Source: Branchiostoma floridae (taxonomy: Eukaryota; Chordata; Leptocardii; Amphioxiformes; Branchiostomatidae). From it: 64,000 bases of DNA. Where the stretch lies: positions 17,497,083 to 17,561,082 of the forward strand of contig NC_049991.1 in assembly GCF_000003815.2 (NCBI RefSeq). The letters run 5' to 3'. Positions 54,400 to 64,000 of the stretch are shown here, piece after piece (the stretch's first letter is position 1; the number at the start of each line of letters is the position of its first letter). Made by a program: the position numbers and the translations under genes. The notes below the pieces were generated by a model. That model did no database searches. It was not told the origin of the DNA and saw only the letters and a list, made by a program, of their open reading frames with translations.

Positions 54400-57300
54400 T
54401 TACTGATACACCATTTGCTTCGGAAAGATGGTCACAGTGTATGTCTGTGAGTTAGTGACTATTAACTGCCCGTCCGGTCCCAAAGCAATGCCCAATGACT
54501 TTGCAATGCGGACAACGGTGCGGACAAATTCCCCGCGGCTTGTGAACATGAAGACGCTCCCCCTGCCCTCATCTGCCACGAAGACGTTACCAGAGGCGTC
54601 CACACAGATACCCCGGGGAAGCCTCAAACGATCTTCTCCCCCAAGCGCGCCAAATTTGAATAGCCAATGCCCGATGCGATCGTACACGTGAACACCGTCA
54701 GACGCTTTAACATGTCCATATTTTGACATCATTCCTGTTCCTAAATTCTCGGTCAGGAGAATGCGGCCATCGTTGTCTGTGGTGACGTATGAAATTTCCA
54801 CTCCTTTTTCAGTGCCGAAGCTCTGAAGGAAGAGCCGTTTTGGCTGCAACAGGTAAAAGTCGTGCGACCCTGCCACGATAATTCTGTTATTGGTCACGTC
54901 CACTGCAATGCTTGGGTACCAAGTGGTTGTTGTTGCATTTACGTCGAACGTGGTTAAAGGCTGGCCGTCCGTATTGTATTGAACTACATGTACATTGTTC
55001 GGAATATAGAAGTCTTTTTTCACAACTACCCAAAGATGTCCCTCTCCGTCAATTGCAACGCCGAAAGGAAGCATTGTTTCATTATCACCCGGGACTATCG
55101 TTGGGAAGAGGCGAAGGTGGACCCCTCTCATGTTGTACACTTGGACTCGTCTGTTGAAGAGATCAGTCACAAAGATCTCGTGGTCAGCCGAGACGGCCAC
55201 TCCTGGATTCTGGTCAAATTTTCCAGGACCAGTCCCCTGTCCTCCAAAGGTTATCTTTTCCTCTGTTGTGTTTCCGTCACGGCTTGCTGCAAGAAGACAT
55301 TTCATCGTTAGAAGAAGAGATTTCAAAATACATTAAGAAATTTCAATGTTACAAGAAGAGATTTCAATGTTACAAGAAGCGATTTCAATGTTACAAGAAG
55401 AGATTTCAATGTTACAAGAAGAGATTTCAAGTTGCAAGAAGAGATTTCAAGTTGCAAGAAGAGATTTCAATGTTACAAGAAGAGATTTCAATGTTACAAG
55501 AAGAGATTTCAATGTTACAAGAAGAGATTTCAAGTTGCAAGAAGAGATTTCAAGTTGCAAGAAGAGATTTCAATGTTACAAGAAGAGATTTCAATATTAC
55601 AAGAGGAGATTTCAATGTTACAAGAAGAGATTTCAATGTTACAAGAAGAGATTCCAATGTTACAAGAACAAATGTCAATGTTACAAGGTCTTAGGCTTCT
55701 TTGTCTGGTGGAGTAAATGCTCCCCAGTCCAATATCATGTAAGAAGTCTATGCTTTGATGCTACTATGGGTGATTTTCATGTGCATCTTCATGTGGCGCT
55801 CTATGAAACAATGCAAAAAGCATAAAAAAAGACATTGGAAGAGCCTCGTTAGAATGTCACATATTTTGTGTACAAGTATTCTGTCTAAGTTGAATTCAAA
55901 ACATTAGTTCGTGTAAATGTTGAAAAGTTACCGTGTGAGGTGGCAGGGACTGTTGTTGTTGCTGCTGAAGATGAGTCATTAGCAACCGATTCAGTCACGA
56001 GCGTCACTGTACGATGTGAATAACAAGAGAACGAGGTTAGGAACATGAGAAAACGTTTTTTGAAGTCTTCTTTTAAAAAGAATTGGATTACGTTACCTTG
56101 TGAGCTCGTGGGGACTGATGGCATTGTTGGAGTTGCTGTTAAAGACGAGTCATCGGCAGACAATATCTGCAAGACAATATCATGGTTATTAAATAGATCA
56201 TATTTCATTAGGACAACTTTCCTGATCATGATTTGAACAATGAACCTTTGGTTTAAAAACGTACAATGCAGCTAGAAGTTAAAGTTAGAGAAAGCTATGA
56301 TGCAGCTCTCACTAAAATATTATGTATTTGTACCATGTATGTAAAAATTGTGTATATAGACTTGTAGACTAATAAGACTCATAACGACTTTAAACGATGT
56401 AAATTGTATCTGTCTTATATACTTTGTCTGACCCTTGCCTCTTCCCTCATGACCTCAATGAAAAGTCTCTTGCAGGCCGATTTGAGCTTTTATGAATAAA
56501 CAAAGGTTCAAACAAACAAACAAATCATACTGTTGTGGATTCCGGTATCGTCGAGCTGAATATCTCGCTTAAGACTCCACCGAGGATGAAAGACACTACG
56601 AGAGTGGTCGTTAATGCAGCAAGACACGCGCGGCGATATTGGCACCCTAAATAAGGATGCAAAGTAAATTCACCGGAAAGAAACCTTGAAGCACTCAAAC
56701 AGATAATCTATAAGAAAAAAAGTAAAATTACAAAAGTAAAACACACAATAAGCAAAAGGATTCCGTAGGACAGTATCCGTTATGAAGTAATTATCATGTT
56801 TGCAGAGTGGCTAAGGTGTCTATATCTCTTTATCTAACGCATAACTATATGTCAGACATCCATGTCTAATCCAGGTAAAAGATATTGATTGATTCGAACA
56901 CACATATCAAGTCAAAAACAAGTTCGTAGCATTACAATGCTCATGAATTATGTAAATTATGTAATCTAGCACTTGACAGCAGCAGATAAAAATCTATCTA
57001 GATTTCTAGATTATTGTCTAAAGATCATGTCCGAATGCACAATACACATGGGGGCCAGAAGAAAAGACGGCATATCCTTCAAAAAATGAAAGCGTCTTAC
57101 CGATAGCAGCTGGCTTACCGAAAGCAGCAGCAGGCCGTCTTGGCTGGTACATCGGATTGGTGTTCAGGGCCTTTTGCTTGCCGAAAGCAGCGATTCTAGC
57201 TGGCTGTCTTGGCTGATACATCGGATTCGCGATCAGGGCGTTTTGCGTGGACGATGATGAGTTGGTGGATACGCCATCGCTATTGCTTGAAGCTGATGCT

Positions 57301-60300
57301 GAAAGAAGAGCGTCATCGGTCGTCCGAATTTCTTCCGAACTTGCCATGTCATCCTGAGAGTATGCCACGGCGTAAGGTTGAATATCGACGTCATTTGGAT
57401 TGAGAGCATTTGTTTCTACGTTCTGACGTGCAACACTGCTTGTTAGGATCTCGTCATCGTCATATCGAACGGCATATGGCTTGATAAGAAAACTGTCATC
57501 AATGTCAATGTCTGCTTGTGTGGAGGCAGATTCCTCACGCTCAGTGTCAGGACGTTCTTGTGCCGTCTCGTCTCTTAGGTCATCGTTTCCTGTGGCTCGT
57601 GCTGAAATGACGAAGGTGACAGCTTTGGCCGTTTCTCCAACAGTCACTGAAGATGTCTCAAGGGTCTGTGGCTCTGATGTTTCGAGCAAACGGCATTCAG
57701 AGTGAGGATTGGAGACGACTGTCGGATTGGTGTTCTCGGCATTTGGCAGGTACACTGGATTATTGCTGGACGTGTTTTGCCCGTGGGTCTGTTCAGGGTT
57801 CAGGACTGTCTGCGTGTACATCGTATTGTGATCCCGAGCGTTTTGTATAGGATTCAGATATAGGTTATTTTGCTGATGTTCAATGTTAGGTACGTTACCG
57901 GTATCTCCAACAGGGGGTACAGCGTAGGCACCATTCTCGCATAAGTCGACCGATGTGTCTGAAATTACATCGCTGTTGCTTGAAATCGTTTTGTCTTCTT
58001 GAAAGGATTCGTCCGTTTGCGCTATCTCTGAACGTGTAGTGGAGTCGTCCGTGTTAGCCTGGCATGTGCATGCACAATCAGACAACTCGGCGGTACCTGG
58101 GGTAGTTACAGCATCGACACTACTTTCTGTAGGTATGCTTTCATCACTGCTATCTTCTTTGCCATCTTCTATTTGAGCAATTTCAGCAGCACAAGAAGTA
58201 GTAGATGGATCTCCACCACTGACATCTTGCGCAAAGGCCGGTTCTCCAGTCACGCCTTTCTGGAAATCACTCATAGATACCCCTGTTGCAACGTAGCCGT
58301 TGTCTTGCTGCATCTGCGGAAATAGAGGCAATTGTAAGTCTTTATAGCCATCTTATTTCTAGCCTGGGTACCATTCTCCGCTAGTCGGCTTTGGGGTGCT
58401 TTACCCGGCCCAGTGCTAAGGCACCGACCTGCTTCTGTCAGTCTGTCTGATTAGCTGCCCTTTGAGATTTGGCCGCCAGAGCTTGTAGCCGGCCTTTGAA
58501 GTTTACGTCGCCAACGGAAATTAACCTAACCCCGTAAGAACTCCCCCGGCCTGTACCAATTAACTGCTCGGGCGGCCACCATTACACCACCGAAGAGCAA
58601 CTCGAGCGCCTCGATGGTATGGTACCCAGGCTATCTTATTTCTTTTCAGGTTTGAATAATTTGCTCTACGAGTAGTTGTTGATCATCTTTTTTTCAATTG
58701 GTGGTTATGTTACTGTCCATGGCCAAAACATGATATAATGTAATCTTTATTGCAGAACAAGATTTTTAAAAAATGTATTATACATCTATTATACATCTAT
58801 CTATTCATACACGCAGGTAAGTGGATACAGATGGGGTTACAAACAGGTATGAATCGTTTCCACTACTGGTTTTAGTATCCAAACACTGCGATTTAAATTG
58901 TTTGAGTCCAGCATCATATAAGTTGCATCTTTAGGTATGCTCATCATAACATAATTTACGATTACACTTAAGATCCACGAAACTTTCCTAGACAATTGAT
59001 AGATCTATTTTGGGATTTTGTAAAGACAGTACGGCGAACATATCACATCGGCGAACATCTCTATATCCTTTATCTTATGGAACCGTCAATCCTGTAAGAT
59101 GTCCACACACCAATCTCCAAAGTTTTACCATGAATATTGTGAAGCTACCAGCATATTTTAGGAATGTAATAACACGTCCCAGTCCACATTACTTTCAATT
59201 ACACCAAAGATCTATGGAACTGTCTAGAAAACTTATAGATCTATGTTGGGATCTTGTAAAACAGTACGGCGAACAGCTCATGTTGGACACTATACTAGGT
59301 TTATGCAACCGGCAATCCTGTTAGGTGTTCACACACCAATCTCCAAAGTTTTACCATGAATATTGTGAAGCTACCAGCATATTTTAGGAATGTAATAACA
59401 CGTCTCCGTCCACATAACTTACAATTACACCAAAGATCTATGGAACTGTCTAGAAAATTTATAGATCTATTTTGGGATTTTGTAAAACAAAAAGTACGAC
59501 GAACAGCTCACGTCTGACGTTATAGTTATACTAGGTTTATGCAACAGACAATCCTTTTAGGTGTCCACACACCAATGTCCAAACTCCTACCATGAATATT
59601 GTGAAGATACCAGCATGTTTTAGGAATGTAATAACACGCCTCTGTCCACATAACGTAAAATTACACTAGAGATTCATGGAACTTTCAAGAAAATTGATAG
59701 ATCTATGTTATGGTTTAGTAAAAAAAAAAGAAGGCGAACAGCTCACGTCGGACGGTAAACTAAGTTTATGCAAACGTCGATCCTGTGAGGTGTTCACAAA
59801 CCAATGTCCGAAATCCTACCATGAATATTTAAGATACCAGCATGTTTTAGGAATGTAATAACACGTCTCTGTCCACATAACTTATAATTACACCAAAGAT
59901 CCAGGGAACTTTTTAGAAAAGTTATAGATCTATGTTACCTACCTACCTACCTAGTCCCTAGATCTATGTTGGGATCTTGTAAAACAGTAAAGCCGGCTTT
60001 ACAAATCAAGAATTTAGCTCGGCCGAGTTTGTCAGCGAGCTCTNNNNNNNNNNNNNNNNNNNNNNNNNNNNNNNNNNNNNNNNNNNNNNNNNNNNNNNNN
60101 NNNNNNNNNNNNNNNNNNNNNNNNNNNNNNNNNNNNNNNNNNNATCTCCGAACTCCTACCATGAATATTGTGAAGCTACCAGCATGTTTTAATGAATGTT
60201 TTACCAGCATGTTTTACCAGAATGTAATAACACGCGTGCGTCTCTGTCCACATAACAGGAATTACGCTAAAGATCAACGGAACCTACCAGAAGATTTATA

Positions 60301-62659
60301 GATCTATGTTATGATTTGAGTAAAAAAAAGTACGACGAACAGCTCACGTCTGACGTTATAGTTATACTAGGTTTATGCAACCGTCAATCCTTTTAGGTGT
60401 CCACAAACCAATCTCCAAACTCCCACCATGAATATGTGAAGATACCAGCATGTTTTAGGAATGTAATAACACTTCTCTGTCTACGCTGTCACAGATTGCA
60501 ACAGCCATATGGAATTACTAGCATGCAGAAATGTATGTGGGTTATACTGATATGTCTGGGTGCCTCACGTTACATACACGTACCAGGATTGCTCTGTGAC
60601 CCACTTGTACGGTCGCACGAGGATTTACGTATCTAACGTTATACTTCAGTATAACGTTACTTCTCAGATCACATCGAGAAGATCTGTGGAGCTCTCTATC
60701 AAGCAAAACGTATATACATATTGACGTGCCCGGTATGAATAGGGTTAAATGATTTTCTCTTCGAGTAGCCATAGATTATGTACAACAGGCATATGGAATT
60801 ACTAGCATGCAGAAATCTAACGCTAGTTCACCTTTATCCGCGGGGTAACCTAAATCCGTTGTTTTAAAGAGATTATTTAGGGATATCACGTCGATGAAAG
60901 GCGGTTCCAAACTGCAACATATTAATTTTTTTTTGCATACTAGTGAAAATGTTCAAATTTGAAACTACCCTCCGCCCATTTAATATGCCCTTTTTTTAGA
61001 AACAGCGGATAAAGGTGAACTAACGTTATATGCGGTCTGTACTGATACGCCGCTTGGGACCGCGTGGCGCAGTGGCAGACTTTCGGCTCGAGACCGAGAG
61101 GTTGCGGGTTCGAATCCGACTGCTGTGTCACCGATCTTGTGCCCTTGGGAAAGGCACTTTACACGACTTTCCTCACTTAACTCAGGTGTAAATGAGTATC
61201 TAGCTGCGTCTAGTGGCCTTGGCGGGGCTTTGTGGCCTAGACAGGCTTAGGGGTTCAGGAGGAACTCCTTACATCCTTGGTCTGAAGTCCTCCTAGGAGA
61301 CGGATACTCAGAATAACAAAGCTGCATCTGCTGAAGCCGTCTCATACAGTTCACGTGTCATACAGTTCTGTCCATGTGAGACTTAGTGCTCCAGTAGACG
61401 AAGGGGTGGAGAAGGAATTGCACACCCCTCCTTCACCATAAAAAGTCATGTGTAGGTCAGGCAAAACAGGTAAATGCCTGTCTGCCTGCTCATCTGTCGA
61501 ATCGACAGGAGAACCATAAAAAGAAAACTGATACGCCTCAGTTGCATACACGTACCAGGGTTAGTCTCTAGCCTACTTGCCTGTTCGCACGAGGCTTTAC
61601 GCATTCTCCTCCGATCTGTGGAGTTTTCTAGCAAGCAATATGTATATCCTGTATTGTCCTTGTTGAGGCCATTCGTACTCTATTTCATAGATGAAAGAAA
61701 ACATAAGATCTAATGTTAATTTTGTGTCTGTTAACATGTATTTATTCTTGACCAAATATCGTCAGTTAAGACTATCAATGCTCAAACTAAAGATGGATAT
61801 ATTATGCCATGTAAATACATTTGAATTCGCGGGGATTTAATTTCGCGGTAGCGGGAAAAGGACTGCTTGAGGTAGTTTTAAGTTCGCGGTAGCATTATAG
61901 TCTGTTATGGCCACGAAAAAATGTTTGCGGTGGTTTTAATATCGCGGTAAATTTGCAATACGAAAACTGCGAACATTAAACCACCGAGAACATTTCTGCA
62001 TTCACAGTATCCTCCTGTCGTACCAAAGGAACAGCAGACAAGCTAGTTACATGACGCCATATTGTCACAACGTAAAGCCACAATGAATATCAGATATCAA
62101 AGTTTGTTTTGCATCAGCCAAGTGCTTTTGCTTCCAACTTACCTTAGCGTAATGTGCGCAGTTTATTGAATGGCGACCCTTCCTCTGGATCTCGAAGTCG
62201 TGAGTTTGAATTCTCGCAAGAATCTGGGACTCGCCAGACATGAGTCGAAGTTCATTCGACTTAATGAATCCGTATTCAAAAACAAAATTCAATCTCTACT
62301 AGTGAATAAAAAACAGACATTTACTTCTGGAAGTTTCTGGTTACGTTCATCACTCTTAATTCGTCAGCGTAAAAATACAAGTACATCTAACTATTGAATT
62401 TACCCGTGTATACTGTATCTGGTGCCAGTCTTCTCTGACAGTGGAAGTGGAAATGTAGCTAAACTGCTCCTTGAGCTTAACTGTTTCGAGACCACTTTTA
62501 CTTTGACCAACTTCATGAAAACCTCCATGAAACAATATCACTTTGTTTCTAACATTGAAGAATGCAGCATTGCCTGCATTAGGATCTTTTTGGAAGACGG
62601 TAAACCACGACAGATTTTGTACTCACAGTACATGGTATTGGCTCGTGCTCGGAGTCCAT
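54400..62659 (-). CDS. Type II membrane NHL-propeller protein, copy B (6 exons)
   Basis: Minus-strand coding exons: 62627-62659, 57101-58313, 56531-56646, 56097-56166, 55932-56006, 54400-55286. Phases match copy A except at the boundary between the two stalk exons; the product is about 797 residues. The cytoplasmic region (1-415) holds IKPYAVRY, IQPYAVAY, GAYAVPP, two NPMYQPR repeats and NNPVYLPN. CQYRRAC precedes the TM helix (about 423-443: LAALTTTLVVSFILGGVLSEI). Two short Ser/Thr stalk exons are related to each other (SADDSSLTATPT.. and VANDSSSAATTT..). The propeller (504-797) has six blades, beginning GVAVSADHEIFVTDLFNRRV and ending GIALGPDGQLIVTNS. NTT, NET, NAT and NDS sequons all lie after the TM helix, as expected for an outside propeller. 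The start ATG is conserved with copy A. Exon 2 opens with ATG CAG CAA after a TTTCCGCAG acceptor, so a shorter form starting there is possible. Confidence 0.8.
55300..55690 (+). repeat. 20/21-bp minisatellite beside the copy B propeller exon
   Basis: About 18 tandem units alternate between a 21-base form (AAGAAGAGATTTCAATGTTAC) shown here without its last base as AAGAAGAGATTTCAATGTTA, and a 20-base form AAGAAGAGATTTCAAGTTGC. On the gene strand each unit reads like ..CTCTTCTTGYAAC, a copy of the pyrimidine tract and near-AG of the adjacent propeller-exon acceptor (TGTCTTCTTGCAG, 55287-55299). The MLQEEIS coiled-coil frames it produces on the plus strand are not genes. Confidence 0.9.
56350..56524 (+). 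mobile_element. Non-LTR retroposon 3' end with a CAAA tail abutting the copy B TM-exon donor
   Basis: It shares the same blocks as 36885-37069 (CTGACCCTTGCCTC, CATGACCTCAAT, GCAGGCCGATTTGAGCTTT, GGTTCAAACAAACAAACAAA). The tail ends six bases from the TM exon at 56531 and so forms the first part of the intron after that exon, in antisense orientation. Confidence 0.75.
58360..58633. mobile_element. MITE of the TAGCCTGGGTACCAT family with a 9-bp target duplication
   Basis: A 274-base copy starting TAGCCTGGGTACCATTCTCC and ending ATGGTACCCAGGCTA. An exact 9-base duplication TCTTATTTC lies at 58351-58359 and 58634-58642. It is inserted 46 bases upstream of the giant exon of NHL copy B, in intron 1. 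Confidence 0.9.
59000..60480 (+). repeat. Satellite array, unit about 230 bp, interrupted by an assembly gap
   Basis: At least six diverged copies share ATAGATCTATKTTGGGAT, GCGAACAGCTCA, a GTTTATGCAACCGTCAATCC block, CCTACCATGAATATTGTGAA, ACCAGCATGTTTTAGGAATG and TAATAACACGTCTCTGTCCA. The TAATAACACG landmark recurs at about 59166, 59394, 59633, 59854, 60224 and 60465. The short frames inside are identical shadows of each unit. It fills much of NHL copy B intron 1. Confidence 0.85.
60044..60143. other. Assembly gap of 100 N
   Basis: Exactly 100 undetermined bases inside the satellite array, a typical placeholder length. The left flank (CTCGGCCGAGTTTGTCAGCG) is unlike the satellite unit, so the join may also be wrong, and the copy number here is unreliable. 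Confidence 0.97.
60818..61028. mobile_element. MITE with TAACGYTAGTTCACCTTTAT ends
   Basis: TAACGCTAGTTCACCTTTATCC at the left (first 20 bases shared) is inverted at the right as GCGGATAAAGGTGAACTAACG. Partial copies lie at about 19940-20003 (DPP7 intron 3) and 22194-22255 (DPP7 intron 6). No coding capacity. Confidence 0.75.
61059..61260 (+). mobile_element. tRNA-derived SINE-like element
   Basis: The head GGACCGCGTGGCGCAGTGGC resembles a D-arm, TCGGCTCGAGACCGA an anticodon arm (loop centre CGA) and GCGGGTTCGAATCC a T-arm. Acceptor pairing is poor. The following CTTGTGCCCTTGGGAAAGGC block is shared with 24743-24790. This is the clearest SINE head in the window. Confidence 0.65.
61806..62012. 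mobile_element. MITE with TTCGCGGT-rich arms
   Basis: The left arm contains AATTCGCGGGGATTTAATTT and TCGCGGTAGCGG. The right arm contains the inverted GCGAACATTAAACCACCGAG followed by TTTCTGCATTCACAGTA. It lies in intron 1 of NHL copy B and is non-coding. Confidence 0.55.
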
Positions 62660-62676
62660 TTCGTCTTCAGAATCGA
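62627..62676 (-). other. Conserved 50-base 5' exon of NHL copy B
   Basis: On the minus strand this exon follows CTGTAGCAG and ends at a GTGAGTAC donor. It aligns without gaps to the 50-base copy A exon at 52915-52964, which ends at the same GTGAGTAC donor. Both encode DSE..MDSE.. with an ATG at the same place. This alignment is the evidence that the two distant exons belong to the two NHL genes. Confidence 0.7.
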
Positions 62677-62893
62677 CTGCTACAGCACACACGAAACTTG
62701 TGCAGGTGCTTGTTCAGTCCGTACGTGTTCAGTTGGTACCAGGTCAGTCAGAGCAGAGACATTTAATGCTGTCTGCGATCCGCTAAAGAAGAGCACGTTT
62801 GTAATCTTTTATTCAACATATGGGACGTGCCATTTTTCCGGAGGTGGCCTGTATTGTATTATGATTACTGCACAGACACAGGCACAGGCACAC

Positions 62894-62895
62894 GT

Positions 62896-62967
<72 letters not shown>

Positions 62968-63117
62968 GCACGCACATACACAGCACATACACACACAAAC
63001 ACACACTCACACACAAACAAACACACACAAACACACACACACAAACACACACACACAAACTCTATTCCCCCACTATATAGAGAGAAGAGAGAGGTTGGCC
63101 CACCCAACAATAACAAT

Positions 63118-63162
<45 letters not shown>

Positions 63163-63225
63163 CATAGATAGATATACATAGATAGATATACATAGATAGA
63201 TAGATAGATAGATTGATAGATAGAT
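62894..63225 (+). repeat. Compound microsatellite (CA)n, (GA)n, (GATA)n
   Basis: (CA)n with CG and AA interruptions runs to about 63060, (GA)n occupies 63118-63160 and (GATA)n/(ATAC) 63161-63222. The open frames in all registers here are artefacts. It starts about 215 bases beyond the copy B 5' exon. Confidence 0.95.
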
Positions 63226-64000
63226 GATGATGTACAGTTTTGGATGACAATATATCCGGTGCTTGTAAGCAAGTCTTGAAATGAAAAAACACTCAGATAT
63301 GCTTGTACATTTCACGAGTATTTCTGCATGTCGGTGTGTCCGTATGACCTTTGCATCACTGCTTGGAATCTGTGGCACCTTAGACACTCAGACAGGTTAT
63401 TCCGCAACTGTTCGTACATGATTTTAGCATCACATATTCATGGCAAGACTTGGGTGTCGATCGGAGTTTGAACAGTTTTTAACATTCTATAGAGTTGTAA
63501 GATTTGACATGACATGAAACAGGACAACACCATGTCATGAACTTACAACGGAATGCCAAGAGATGACTTTTAGTATTCTCCATAAGTATTCACACATGTA
63601 TATAGATAGATAGATAAATAGATAGATACGTGTTGATATATATTTTCGGATGACAATACCTACCTGGCGCTTGTAAGTCATAGAGTATGCAGACATGAAA
63701 CAGCAGAGACTCAGACATGTTATTCCACAACTGTTGGTATATGATTTTAGCTTCACATACTTTCATGACAGGCTGATCGGTGTTTGAACATTTTAAACAT
63801 TCTATACCTAGATTTGTAATATTTGACATGACATCAGACAGGACAACACCATGTCAGGAGCTTATAAGTTGGGCACGGCAGGCGACATGAGGCACACAGA
63901 TTTGACATTTCAGTACCTACATTATACCTATACCCGGTGCTTGTAAGCAAGTCTTGTAGGATGCAGACATGCAACAACACTCAGATATGTTTGTACATTC
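63226..64000 (+). repeat. Degenerate tandem repeat at the window end
   Basis: Two and a half copies of a 270-410 base unit share GATGACAATA, GGTGCTTGTAAG (63258, 63668, 63937), GATTTGACATGACAT and GGACAACACCATGTCA. GATA runs occur between units. No coding signal; any first exon or promoter of NHL copy B further upstream is not visible. Confidence 0.65.

Noticed and set aside
55300-55690. A CRISPR-like array
   Set aside because: Units are contiguous without unique spacers, and the genome is animal.
55266-55825. Plus-strand frames rich in MLQEEIS / CYKKRFQ that look like a coiled-coil protein
   Set aside because: They are translations of a 20/21-base minisatellite, open in three frames, and lie in an intron of the minus-strand NHL gene.
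61064-61130. A functional tRNA gene
   Set aside because: The T-arm and an anticodon arm are recognisable, but the acceptor stem fails and a SINE body shared with other loci follows.

Overview
The window looks like genomic DNA from an amphioxus (Branchiostoma-type cephalochordate). The reasons are intron-rich chordate-like genes, very dense small DNA-transposon copies, tRNA-derived SINE-like repeats, long microsatellites, and tandemly duplicated membrane NHL-propeller genes. The species is inferred; I ran no search. About 85-90% of the window is intron, intergenic sequence or repeats. I rebuilt the genes by joining exons across GT..AG sites whose phases agree.

Layout. (1) 3858-15264, plus strand: a complete eight-exon SLC25A38-type mitochondrial carrier (glycine import for haem synthesis). 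Three CACGTG boxes lie about 0.8 kb upstream. (2) 18171-24289, plus strand: a complete nine-exon DPP7-type serine dipeptidyl peptidase (family S28) with signal peptide and catalytic triad. (3) 25987-26999, minus strand: a two-exon 96-residue secreted peptide precursor with a CX3C...CX3C cysteine pattern, surrounded by local duplications of its own exon and promoter. (4) 27.0-35.1 kb: no recognisable gene; hairpin MITEs, SINE-like copies, retrotransposon remnants and a roughly 460-bp tandem duplication. (5) 35137-38060, minus strand: four exons of a matrix metalloproteinase (propeptide and catalytic domain). Its first exon was not found, and its C-terminal reading frame runs into a mariner-like MITE. 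(6) 41698-52947 and 54400-62659, both minus strand: two head-to-tail paralogues, each with a long acidic cytoplasmic domain full of tyrosine motifs, one membrane anchor, a Ser/Thr-rich stalk and a six-bladed NHL propeller predicted to be outside the cell. (7) 59.0-60.5 kb: a roughly 230-bp satellite array, interrupted by a 100-base assembly gap, in intron 1 of the second NHL gene. The window ends in long microsatellites and a degenerate tandem repeat.

The genes do not form an operon or pathway. The most interesting content is the pair of type II NHL membrane proteins. Their shared exon plan (short 5' exon, one giant cytoplasmic exon, TM exon, two stalk exons, one propeller exon) suggests receptors in a lineage-specific tandem family. 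Several sequence accidents show how repeats interact with exons here: a decoy second TM exon, a minisatellite resembling an acceptor region, the same retroposon tail next to two unrelated splice donors, and a transposon flanked by a 56-bp duplication.
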